Source: Heterotrichella gracilis (Eukaryota; Sar; Xanthophyceae; Tribonematales; Xanthonemataceae). Taken from it: DNA of 64,000 nt. Below the pieces are notes generated by a model. It had not been told where the DNA came from, did not search any database, and saw only the letters and a program-made list of their open reading frames with translations. Every line of letters starts with the position of its first letter. Position 1 is the first letter of the stretch. Of the stretch, positions 1 through 11,000 are shown in pieces. The position numbers were made by a program, and so were the translations under genes. The stretch spans positions 372,001 to 436,000 of the forward strand of contig JAULBX010031370.1 of the NCBI GenBank assembly GCA_032358255.1, in the 5' to 3' direction.

Positions 1-1327
1 AGCACAGCCCTCAGCAGCAGTGCCCCCCAAGCGCATCATCGTGGAGGTGGCAGTGGCTGCATCTAACGCCAACGCGCATGCGGACTTCGTTCCCCGGGGG
101 CTGGATGGGTGGTGGGGCGCCAAGATGTTCCGCTCCTCGGGGCTGCTGGATGGCATGGAGAACACTGAGGACCAGCTGGCCAAGGAGCGGCAGACCTTCA
201 ACGAGGATGACCAGGAGGCGCTGTACAACGCCACGCAGGACAAAAAGTCGTCTGGGCGCAAGGGGCTGGGCAGGGGGGTGAAGGCGCTAGGTGGGTTGGT
301 GTGAGCTGGGTGGTAATGTGTGAGTCGGTGATGGCGTGATGGTGGACTGCAGATAGGGGATGTGTGGGTGTGCAGCTGGAGCTCACGCTCATTGAACGCT
401 TCGGAGTGTGAGCGTGGTGTGTCTGTAGGCCGCGGTTTGTGTAGTCCTGCATGCCACTTTTCTACTTCACCACTTTGCCGCGTCACCCACATATATGTCA
501 GCTGGGATTATAATTAAGCTTTGTCATCTACCAGCGCGTGGTTCCATCCACTACGGTTCATTGAGTATATGAAGAATCCATGAAATTTGTTTCATCATGC
601 AGTGGGATTTTATCTAAGTTTTAATGGTGATGGGTTGGTGCTGATGTGCCTCACTGTACATGCAACAGGTACTGGAGAGGTGCGGGACGCTGGCTGGAAG
701 GGGTCAAAAGTGGTGTTTGGAGAGGGGGGGGAGAAGGCGGGAGAGGGCACGCCAGCGCAAGACGGGGCAGCGGGTGAGACGGTTGTGAGCGTCAAATGGA
801 AGAAGCTGATTGCCCAGGCGTTGGAACAGGTACACGCAGATGCATGTATGCCAATGCACAAATTTATTATCCCACAGAGAATTATACTGATTAACGCATT
901 TTCATCTGTCTATTTATACAATACATTATTTTGCCAGTTGATGATGAACACATGCTGGCCAATCGCCAGCGGCGCGGACCCCAAGCAGGGTGCCAACGAA
1001 CGCGATGCACGCTGTCTCGCGTGGCCCCTTCTGCCCTGTTTTGTCTTAGACCCCTCCCCCACTGTATGGACCTGCCTTGACCTAAACCCTAAACCCTAAA
1101 GCTGCGCACACAGCTTGCACTGACCCACCCCACGCGCGCAGGCCGACCGCAACAAGCTGGCCCTCTCTATGCTCCACGAGAAGGTGGTCGCTGCGGCGCG
1201 GAAGAAGCACGGTCAGGCACTGACCATGAGCGTGGAGGAGATGCATGCTGTCATATCCGACAAGGTGCAGGGCAGCTCCCAGTTCATCCTCAAGGGGAGT
1301 AAAGTGCGCCTGTCCAGCGCAGCATAG
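1..1327 (+). CDS. G-patch/LYAR-type nucleolar protein, C-terminal part
   Basis: Three 3' exons are visible: up to 290, 669-829 and 1142-1327, with consistent phases (1, then 0) and a TAG at 1325-1327. The 5' part lies outside the window. The first exon carries a WWGAKMFRSSG stretch followed by an acidic FNEDDQEALYN block and a KSSGRKGLG basic block. This order is what I know from plant and animal G-patch proteins of the GPATCH4/PINX1 type, where it follows the G-patch. The last two exons carry KWKKLIAQALEQ and end VQGSSQFILKGSKVRL, which resembles the small winged-helix-like C-terminus of LYAR-type nucleolar proteins. A role in nucleolar RNA or ribosome biogenesis is inferred from family only. 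The last exon is followed by a decayed second copy of itself. Confidence 0.6.
1081..1100 (+). repeat. Interstitial telomere-like tract (CCCTAAA)n
   Basis: Nearly three CCCTAAA units lie in the last intron of the G-patch gene, about 40 bp before its acceptor. It is one of many such short tracts in introns of this window; the motif is the plant/green-algal telomere unit. Confidence 0.85.
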
Positions 1328-1423
1328 GAGGTCCCCGCCCACTTGACTGAGTGCTGAATCAGCGGCTTTCGGTTGCTGACCCAGGGCGATCTAGGACGGC
1401 CCCGTTACCTCATCAGCGGGGGA

Positions 1424-1553
1424 GAAACACGGCCAGGCGCTCGCATGACCCAGGAGGAGATGCATGCTGTCATCTCCCAAAAGGCGCAGGGCAGCTCCCA
1501 GTTCTTCCTCAACTAGCCAAGGGGAGCAGGGTGCGCCTGTCCAGCGCAGCGTA
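1424..1553 (+). repeat. Decayed tandem copy of the last G-patch-gene exon
   Basis: This stretch matches 1200-1327 over its whole length, including the GAGGAGATGCATGCTGTCAT core and the final CAGCGCAGC(A/G)TAG with its stop codon, offset by about 225 bp. It no longer reads open in the same frame, so it is a non-coding duplicate of the terminal exon. Confidence 0.8.
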
Positions 1554-2330
1554 GTGGGGTAACGGTTCCAGTCAGGTCCTGACGGGGTCTAATGAGTCAT
1601 TTGGATCCCGTTTCTTCACGTTGCTTTTCTTGGCGCAACTCCACGAAGGGAACGTGCAGTCCTCAGGACTATGTGACCACTACTTGACCCTTTGGCGCAA
1701 TGCAATAGTTAATTGAATTGTTTTTTATGCTCCACTCGTTAATATGAATTCATAGCATTGAAATCCAAGTCAGAAGAGTATTAGCACAGTTTTTTTGTTT
1801 CACCTGTGTCATGGCACGAGGGACATACAAGTGCAATCAGGCTGCGCGCTAATTCTGCCAAGTTTGCTGCTTCCTTACCCCTTCCAGGGACTCAGTCAGG
1901 AGGCTCCATGCAAAGAAAGAAAGAAAGAAACAGAACGCCCCCACACACGGCGACAAACCACAACCACCAATGCAATGAATAGAGACGTGTGCACTAGGAC
2001 ATTGGGCTGCAATCGGGTATTGAGCCCTACAGGTTACGTTATTCTGCGGGTGGCCTTTCTGCCAACCCGTGCTGCTGCCAGCCCAAAGACGCAGCTTGTG
2101 TAATAAAGAAAAGAAAACAAAACAAAACAGACGCCAAAGGCGTAATTACAGTGATCGCCGTTCCACAGTGGAGCGTGGTTTAATGTTAAACATGAATCAC
2201 GCCACTGGCGGCAATCTTTGTTAACATCCTGTATGCAACACCTTGTCGACAGAAGCTGCATCACTCTATAGCTGTGGAACAGAGCCTGGCATGCGTACAC
2301 TCCCTATTTCTTATGTAAACCCTTCTTTAG
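1554..2330. other. Intergenic region
   Basis: No supported gene. Holds a short (GAAA)n run at about 1913-1932 and an A-rich stretch near 2103-2130. It lies between the end of the G-patch gene and the outer edge of the large inverted duplication. Confidence 0.5.
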
Positions 2331-2935
2331 GGTTTCTTCCTGGAGATTGCACAGGTTGCATGCATGCATGTGCCATTCATCTTGAATGGACTTTAAGTAA
2401 GTTACTGACAGGGGTTCAAGGAAAGGGTGGCTGCTTTACGATTTCGCGACTTTGCTTGCAAGCCAGGGCAAAGTTGAATACCCAGTTGTTGTTTGTTTGT
2501 TTATGGACACTTGCTGCAATACTTCCACGGTCAGGCGCTTTTTGTGTTTCGTCTGCCCAACAAACCCCCTGCCCAAACCCACACTGCAGTGCCTGCGCAT
2601 ATTGCGCACCGGTATCCTCTGTCCACTTTTGGTACTTTTGGGCTACTGATCGCGTACCGGTGCGAGTGACCCACAGCCCAGAAGCTATTAAGCTAAGTCA
2701 TAACAGGCCTGGGGTGCCTGCAAAGCTGGAAAGGCATGCCCCTTCAGTGCGCCGCCGTCCCTATCAAGTGGCTGAACGATGACTAAGTTGACTTAACAGT
2801 TTATGAAGGCCAAAGCGGTGATTTACTTGAAGTGCGCGCAGACCCAAAAAACCTTGTGCACTGTGGCCACACCATGGTGTGGTGTGCCTAGGCCTGGGCA
2901 ACTAGCGAAACCCCCTCACGACCCCTGTGATCACT

Positions 2936-3082
2936 GAGCCACTGTACTACATGGTGTCTCAGTATGAGTGGGACATCATGTGAACGTTCCGTGGAGCTCA
3001 TAAGCTCATAAGCTCCACAGAACGTTCACACGATGTCCCAGTCATACTGAGACACCATGTAGTATATGTAGTACAGTGGCTC
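2936..3082. repeat. Near-perfect palindrome (about 65-bp arms)
   Basis: The arm from GAGCCACTGTACTACATGG at 2936 to about 2998 is repeated in inverse orientation at about 3011-3082, with a short loop based on CATAAGCTCATA. Only a few mismatches and one small insertion interrupt the pairing. At the corresponding place in the right arm of the large inverted duplication only sequence like the second half is present, so this palindrome probably arose in the left arm by an inverted copy of a local segment. Confidence 0.85.
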
Positions 3083-3205
3083 TATTACTGGTGTTGCTGC
3101 AAGCTAGGTGCGTGATTATGCACACGCACTAGGGTTTGCATGCAGCTGGCGTTTCCTTGTTCCCTCTTGTTTCAACTGTTGTCTCCCCGCCTGCCACCTG
3201 ACACC

Positions 3206-3498
3206 GTTCTTCCACACCTGTGCAAGGCACATAGCCCACCATGGTTGCACTCTTAAGATTGAACACGCCCACCGTCTCGTACCTTGTATTTACATTTAGC
3301 AGTGCTGATATCACGATAGAGGCAGTGCGCCTGAAGGAGAGTAGTTGTTTATTTATGTATATTTATTTATTTCAAACGCGCTTGAACCGGTTGCCGGTTT
3401 GCCCACAACCCGCCATGGCTCCAAGGTAGAGACCTTTCTTCCACACCTGACACCACTCCTCCACACCTGTGCAAGGCACATTTCCCCGTCCACCATGG
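3206..3498 (+). repeat. Duplicated leader and start-codon context of the left-arm gene
   Basis: The segment CCACACCTGTGCAAGGCACA followed closely by CACCATGG occurs at about 3213-3245 and again at about 3460-3499, where the second ATG opens the header exon. The first ATG leads into a non-matching frame. The right arm does not show this doubling. Confidence 0.7.
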
Positions 3499-6400
3499 CC
3501 ATGGCTCATCAAATCGTCTTCCTGAAATACAATGACAACCGCAAATTTTTCCCAACTGGGCGTCTGAACCCTACCGACATTGCCAAGACCTTTGGCCTGG
3601 TGCCCTCTAGCTTGAAGCTGGGCGGCCTCCGCCTGACCACGAGTGCTGATGGTCTCTACCTTGAGGATATCTCCCAGCTAGGTGTAGGAGGCAGCCCGCA
3701 GCAGCCTATAATTGTCACCGGGGACCCCCTGCCAGCTGGTGTGCAAGCGATTCCTGACACCAGCGCAGTCCCAGCTAGCATGCCAGTGGCACAAGGTAAG
3801 GGCAAATTAGAAAGGAACACAGAAAAAACCCAGAGTCTGTTTGCTTTTGTGCCTAGCTAGCCTAGCACACGTTTCTTTGTACCAATCAGTGACTGGTCCA
3901 CCATCCAACACCAACACTGCAATTGCAAGACTTGTGGCAGGGCAAACGTTCCGCGTAGAATTCCTCTTTAAATAAGTGTCGGGCTGTTTTGGGATTAATC
4001 CAACTTGTAAAACCCAACGCAATCTGGTGTGCTTAGGCACTCAATCTGTAGGTCCAGATGTGCTTCGCCACTCAACTAATCCAACCCAGTCTGGTGCGCC
4101 CTTCCATGCAGCTGGCTCATACTTCCCTCTCGCTGTTACACCCGCGCCCCAAGGGCCACCCCTCCACAACCTCGACTCCCTGGCGCCATGCCTGGGCATC
4201 CTCCTGGCCTGGCCACCCCAGCAGGGTGAACCAGACCGCAACCTTTGCCGCATACAGCTTCAGCGGCCCCGCGGCTGCCCGGGCTGGACATGGCAGAGTA
4301 TGTGGACCCTGGGGGTCATGTGCGGGAGCGCCTGCTGAATTGGATTCGCCGCTGCGGGGACAGGTTGACCATCAAGCCATTGCTGCTCACCGGATTCAAC
4401 AAGGTGTGTGAAGGTGCTGATGAGAAACGAAATAAATAAACAACCAAATAAGTAAGAGCGTAAATATGCATCAAACAACTAAATACTGATATGAAACTAA
4501 ACTAATAACTAATGCAATATTGTTGATCCGCTGGCGGGCGATGTTACTTGGTGATTATTACTGTCTCTTTTACCCAGTGTTTTAGGCGTGCTTATTAATG
4601 GCGTTGTCAAGGGGTGCTGTTGGTGTGCTTTCCAAATTTGTGCAAACATGGCGGCTATTGGAACGTGGCCTTTCTATTCCAGGGTTTAGGGTTGCTAACA
4701 GTCTGCTTCCCTGCAGATGGGAAAGGGCTTCAGGGTTTAGGTTTGGGTTTTAGGGTTGCTGACCATCTGCTCCCCTGCAGACCGGCAAGAGCTTCACCCT
4801 GTGGAACCTCCTGCTGGCCCTGCTGCGTGATGACCCTGTGTATGGGGTGGGTGCTCCCCAGGAGGTGGTGGTGATTAGGCTACGCCTGGACCAGCTCAAA
4901 CCCACACAGGCAAGTTTCGCAAATGTGGAACATAGATAGGACAACCGGGGTGCCATATCGTTGGCTAGGCAAGGCACTCTTGTCAGGCAAGTGCACATGT
5001 CAGTCAGTAACGAGTGCAGATGCAAGGATAGGCAGCAAAAGGTTTTCAATTCTCCGTGTCAACACCGCAATTGGTTTTCCCTTCGAAGTACCAAGTCTAC
5101 AAAGTCCGTTGTGGATGCACTGCATGTAGCAGGGAGGAAAGCTGCAGCACAGGGGAGGTCATTTTGAGAGGCGGTGTGCTTGACAACGCACATGTGCTGT
5201 GCAGGCTCCTGACTCTGGCACATTCCTGGCGCGTCTGATGCAAGAGCTGATGCTCCAACTGGCGAGGCAGAATGTGGAGGTTCCAGTGTGGATGTGGAAC
5301 TGGGCTTGGATGTGGCTGATTAAGGGTGTCGATGACGGGCTGCTCTTTGGTCAGCTTCTGAGGCTGCTGAAGAAAGTGTCCTGCAAAGTCATCATCTTGG
5401 TTGGTGGGTGTTCTCAGCGTGCTCTTGAAATGAGGGGTGAAGTATGGTACCAGGTGCAATTCATCAGTGTTTTTGTAATGACTTGTGTCATCTTATAGTA
5501 GTGATGTTCATGTCTGGCGTTAGGTTTTAGTTAGGTTAAAGACATAGGGTAAACATATTTACCCTTCCTGATGTGATTTAACTTCATGGAAATAGCAATT
5601 GCATGTGCTCCAAGCATGCAGTTTGTCACATGCACAAGGTTGCTGGGGCTGTGTATGAACAGTCCGTTTTGTGATCGCAGACGAAGTGCAAGAGTGGTTC
5701 CTTCCCCACGAGAATGGGCACCTGGACAAAGGCACTGTTTCTGTTGCCAGTCAGGTCCTCAGGATACTGGCAAACATTGGCCCCAAAACCATCCTGTGGG
5801 CGCTCACTGGCAGCGGCATGGCCACCTTTTGGACAGGCGTGGCTCTGGAGTGTGAGGGCTACTATGCCCTGCTGGAGCAGCACTACAGGGTATGTGAGCG
5901 GCAATCGTTGAGCGGCAATCCCTAAGGGTTAGGTCCAGGCCCAGGCTTTATCAAAAAATAAGTAAAGTAGTAGTTACTCTTGGAGTGAAAAAATGTCATT
6001 CTTCAAATTTTTTTAAAACTAAAAAAAAGTGCTGTGTAAAGAAAAGCTCTGCAGGGTCAGTTAGGTCACTGCTACACTGCTGCACAGTGCGACATGTGTT
6101 TGGGGTTTGACCACGGTGCAGTTGCTGTGCCTTACTGCCAGTGGGGCTTTGGTGATTCCGCAGGTGGATATGCCCCAGTGTGCCCCTGATGCCAAGCGCT
6201 ACTGCTGGGACAGGTGGTGCGCTGGTGAGGAGGACCTGCCTTGGGACCTCTACAGGCTCAGTGGGGACACCCCTGCACTGCTTGGATGCTTGATCCAGGA
6301 GTGGCAATCTTCCAGTGAAGGAGATCGGGGTACACCAGCTGCCTTTGCCAAGAAGCACACCATTCGGAAGCTGCTGCCAAGGGTACAGTCATCCATGTGT

Positions 6401-6530
6401 GTTCTCAAGTGTGCAGTGCAGAGTAGTCTCCGATCTTAGGGTTTAAGGGTTAGGGATCAGCAAGCAGCGCTGTCTGTTGCAGGTGGATCCTGCGTGCCTG
6501 GTGGTGCTTTGTGATCAATTTACCCTAACA
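3495..6530 (+). pseudogene. Crinkler-like header plus P-loop NTPase gene, left-arm copy (decayed)
   Basis: The first exon, 3495-3795, starts at an ATG in a CCACCATGG context and encodes an approximately 100-residue header rich in the features of the Crinkler (CRN/CR) effector N-terminus: a short beta-rich start with FFPTGRLNP, then GLVPSSLKLGG and DGLYLEDISQLG. Later parts, at about 4080-4401, 4781-4909, 5207-5403, 5681-5890, 6164-6381 and 6482-6530, look like a P-loop NTPase with its phosphate-binding loop across an exon boundary and an acidic hydrophobic strand (Walker B-like) further on. Family assignment rests on the header and the header-NTPase order known for Crinklers. Compared with the right arm this copy looks broken at about two places and lacks the distal part, so I treat it as a fossil. 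One intron has a GC donor. Confidence 0.55.
4686..4796 (+). repeat. Exon-edge stub: doubled splice acceptor with telomere-like filler
   Basis: A 47-bp unit (about 4686-4732) covering an intron end, CTGCAG acceptor and 16 bases of exon start recurs at about 4750-4796, where it leads into the real exon. The filler between them is TTTAGG-like. The right arm shows an older version of the same doubling at about 11545-11660, so this event predates the inverted duplication. Confidence 0.8.
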
Positions 6531-8059
6531 ACGGGTCCTCCTTCCAACCCAAGCATTAATTAAAAAACAAAACGAAAAACCTATCGAATTAAGTAATTTT
6601 AAATTTTTAAAAAACTTTGAAACCTTTAGCAATTGGTAAAGAAATGGTAAGTTTGGTAGTTCTTCACCTCACCCCTGTGCAGCAGGCAGCAAGACTGTTG
6701 GGGGTGCTTGATAGTATCGATATCTACTTTTCACTTTATTATCCAAAAAAAATAGTTTGTCGTCTTGTTATCTTGTTACAGATTTACAATTTATTTGACA
6801 ATCACATTCAGGGAGCCAATCCGGGCTCGTGAGACGTTGCTTGTTAGCCGGGCGCGCATTGAAGTTTGCTAAGCATATTTAGTCGCTCCAATCAACCCAC
6901 TTTGACTTTGTAACAGCACCCTTCACAAAAACAACGCACTCCAATGAGCACATGTTGACAAGGCAGGAAACGATCAGTTTCCTGATGTTGCCAATATCCT
7001 GTTTTTTGCTTGAGCGTGCTGCTACCCTTGACAGAGGTCTAGGGTTTGCCATTTGCAATTGCTCACATCTCTTTGCACATTTTGCTCATCACCCCCAGCT
7101 GCTGCAGCGGTCACCAGTGATGCGCACGCCTCGCAGGGCGCATCCAGCCACCTCCATTGCCTGGTGGCTTTCTGCGCTACCAGGCTGCCCGGCATGCCAG
7201 CTTGGGTCTAAGATGCCTGTGAGGGGCTATGCAAGCACTGCGGCAGTTGGCGGTGTTCATGACGATCCCTCAGTACCATGCGGCAGCAGCTTTGTGCTCA
7301 CGAGAGTACCACACTGCATGGTGTGGCACAGTGCTAAGGCAGTCATGGCGGCTGCATGGTGCGGTGGTGTCCGGGGCATTGGGTGGCGGGGATGGGGTGG
7401 GGATGGAGTGGAGGGGGCATGTGGATGTAAAAGGTGGATGAGGTGAGGCGAGAAGTCATGGGGTCATGGGATGGGGAACAGAGAGGTCTAGAGGGTGAAT
7501 GCATTGTGGAGAAGGTGTTGGGCCTCCCCTTTCATTTCCTGTCTTGTGGGTCAGTGGCGCTGCGGATTGATGCGTTCATGACAAGCACCACACATGCCAG
7601 TTGAAGAACACCTACACGAGCAATTACTGTTTCAACTTGCCATGGCAACACATTCGATTAGCCAGATTTTTTCCAGAAGTGTGTAGGGCATGTTCAGCGT
7701 GTAGCTCTGGCCAGAGTCCACAGCTGGTGCAAGGACATTGTTTCAACATCGTTGGTCACGTTACATGAAGTGATTTTCTTTACACATGTTTTTAATAGAC
7801 CTGTGCGGTCCATGTTTACTTATAGGCATTGTTGCACCTGGCACATTGTCACACACAACGCAACAAACTTCAAGTCACGAAGTTAGATGACAACATCACG
7901 TCGCGAGTCACTGCACTGCGGTACACACCGCGGCACTCAAGCTACGAGCAAACCGTCCGATCCGGGATTTGCGGACCGCATTCTGCCCTCATAAATTGCG
8001 CTGGAAAATCTGGATGCTGAGACCAACTCGCATTTCATCGTCACCGCCGCACCAGAATA

Positions 8060-11000
8060 CTTTGTTTCTCATCCCATGACCCTGTGACTTCTCGTCGCAC
8101 CCCATCCACCTGCTGCATCCCCATGGCCCCTCCATTCCATCCCCAACCCATCCCAGCCTCCCAAGGCCTTGAACACCACCGCACCATGCAGCTACCCTGA
8201 CTGCCATTGCATTTGTGCCACACCATGCAGTGGGGTACTCCCGTGTGCTTACAGCTGGTGCCGCATGGTACTGGGGGATGATATCATGCGGTGCACTGCC
8301 AACTGCGTGCATAGCCCCTCACAGGCACCTGGGACCCAAGCGGGCATGTCGGGCACTGCGCAGAAAGCCACCAGGCAATGGAGGTGGCTGGATGCGGCCT
8401 GCAAGGCATGCGCAACACTGGTGACCGCTGTGACACTATTTGAGCTAAGCTGGGCGGGATGAGGAAAGGTGCATGGCATATGGCGAGTAATTGCAGTTGG
8501 CAAACCCTATACCCCTGTCAAGGGTAGCAGTGCGTTGTAGGCTCAGCAAAACAGAGATTGATTTTTGAAAATATGTGGGTCCAGCAACATGATTGGATGG
8601 CAATGCGAGCATACCCTTCCATGAGTTCACAGCAGGGTACTGGAGAAGTTTGACTAGGCCCAGCCACGTACCACGCAGAGAGAGGGGAGGGCTGGTATTG
8701 GGATGATAGGTCAGCAGCCGCCGGGTCTGTACCCTGCGAGGTAGGTAGCATGCTGGAAGCCCTCCAAACCCTTGCTTGGCGGGACGCGCAGGCGGTACAG
8801 CGCTGGGTGGCCACATTGATCGTGGTCCTGCAGCTCTAGATCCAGGTGCAGTGCCACTGCCATCAGGGTCAAAGACTTCTGTTATCGTGTCGCTGATGAG
8901 CCTGGCATCACCAGTGGACCCCACCTGGCTGAGCAACTGCGGGTGAACACATGGTGACATGGAGTCAGCGGAACCCAGAACCCTAAACCCTACATAGGTG
9001 TGTGAAGTCACGTTGTACTTGGTGACATACCAACGCAGTGCAGTAGATATTGAACAATATACTAGGACAGTTGAAAGTCAGCATCGACACATTTTTCTAC
9101 TGGACAGCATCAATCGCGTCCCAAGGTTTTTAAGAAACAGACTTTGCAAATGGCCATGGGGTGCATCATTGACGCCTCATTAACTTGAGATGAGGAGCAG
9201 TGCAGCTGTTCACCCATAAAGAGTAAAACGTTTTTGAATCAAAGGGTCCACCTTGGTGATCAAGCACAATTTTCTCCTGCTGTGCACATGTAACTACCAA
9301 CGCAGCATCAGTATCATGACGCTGCCCACCCACCCATGCAACCAGTGCCTCCTCGTCCGATTCCAGCCCCCCAGGTGCCCCTGGGTGTTCTAAGCGTGTG
9401 TATGGCTTCAGCATGGCGGCAAACCCTAGGGACACCCACGGCCTGACCTCTTTGGCAGCAGATCCAATGCTCCACATGAAGGGCCTCTTGGCAGGGAGCA
9501 GACGCACAGCTGCCCGCCAGTCCTCAGCTGCCTGCTGACCAGGGGTGAGGTGAAGAGCAAACGAAAGTATTTAACAATACTTTCAATAAAGTTTTAATAA
9601 AGAAGCTGAAGACTTCAAAGGTATCAATTTGTTTATCAACTTGAAATATTTTTAATATGCTTATTATTTGTATACTTTTAGTTTGTCTTATGACGCTTGG
9701 GTCGGAGGGAGGAGGGTGGGTTGGGATAGGGAGGTCACAAGCTGCTCAAAGCAATGGATGTGGACAGGAGGGCAGCGCCCGTCTCTTTCCAAATTCCTCG
9801 TCAGTGGCCTTAAGACTGCTCAGGGAGAGGCTGCGTGTCTGTCTGCTTCCTTCTCTCATTTTGTGTATTTGCGTGTTTCCTTGATTCCTGTCTGCTTCCT
9901 CCTCCTTGAAGAAGTGTGTGAGCTATTCACTCCAGGATCATTCGTTTACATGACCTGAATCCTTTTTAGGGTAAACTGATCACAAAGCAACACGAGGCAC
10001 GAAGGATCCACCTGCAGCATACAACACTATTCTGACAGAAGACTACACTGAACTGTACAAATGTTCTTATTTTATATTATATTATAAATTAGTGTATTTT
10101 ATTTGAATTTGAACCAAACACAGACAACATTACTGTCAAGAACACGCATGGATGATCGTACCCCTGCCAGCAGCTTCCGAACGGTGTGCTTCTTAGCAAA
10201 GGCAGCCGGTGTATCCCGATCTCCTTCATTGGAAGATAGCCAGTCCTGAATCAAGCATGCCAGCAGTGCAGGGGTGTCCCCACTGAGCATGAAGAGGTCC
10301 CCAGGCAGGTCCTCCTCACCAGCGCACCACCTGTCCCAGCAGTAGCGCTTGGCATCAGGGGCGCAGGCGGGCATATCCACCTGCGGAATAACCAGAGCCC
10401 CAGTAAGGCACAATGACCGTACCGTGGTCAACCCCATACAGGTGCAGCAGTGGAGTAGTGACCTATATGTACCTGCAGTGTTGCAGGGCCTGAATCTTAC
10501 TTGCCGCTCACACATACCGTGTAGTGCTGCTCCAGCAGGGCATAGTAGCCGTCACACTTCAGAGCCACGCCTGTCCAAAAGGTGGCCATGCCGCTGCCAG
10601 TGAGCGCCCACAGGATGTTTTTGGGGCCATGCTCTACCAGGATATTGAAGCCCAAACCCGGGTCGTGGGCTTTTGCAGCAACAACGCCTTTGCCCAGCTC
10701 CCCATTCTGGTGGGGGAGGAACCACTTGTGCACTTCGTCTGCAATCGCAAACTGCCTGGTCAAAACACAGCCCCAGCCGCTGTGGCACACTCGTGCACTT
10801 GTCAAACTGCATGCTTGAAGCACGTGCCTTTGCTGTTCCCATGAAGTGAACCACATCAGGTTGGATGTTTCAAAAGCACACCATTAGCCACCACCACGTC
10901 TTCGAAATTCGCCCACGCAGGAACCTCCACATTCTGCCTCGCCAGTTGGAGCATCACCTCTTGCATAAGCCGTGCAAGGAATATGCCTGAGCCAGGAGCC

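Larger units (their letters stand above)
2330..7490 (+). repeat. Left arm of a large imperfect inverted duplication
   Basis: Read on the plus strand, this arm matches the reverse complement of about 8060-13560 along most of its length. Anchors seen: the GCATGCATGCATGTGC block (2358 versus about 13540), a block ending in a GTGCGCCGCCGTCCCTA motif (about 2750 versus 13150), the header exon (3495 versus 12766), the NTPase exons, and an inner block near 7080-7480 versus 8060-8500. Identity is patchy with many indels, so the duplication is old. The left arm is shorter because it lacks most of what corresponds to about 8540-9960 in the right arm. Confidence 0.85.

Noticed and set aside
2936-3082. 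MicroRNA precursor
   Set aside because: The fold is suitable, but structure alone is weak evidence and no small-RNA data are available; kept only as a palindrome.
7490-8540. Open frames near the centre of the inverted duplication
   Set aside because: Matching but non-conserved frames occur in both arms, with no domain signal and differing stops; not enough to call a gene.
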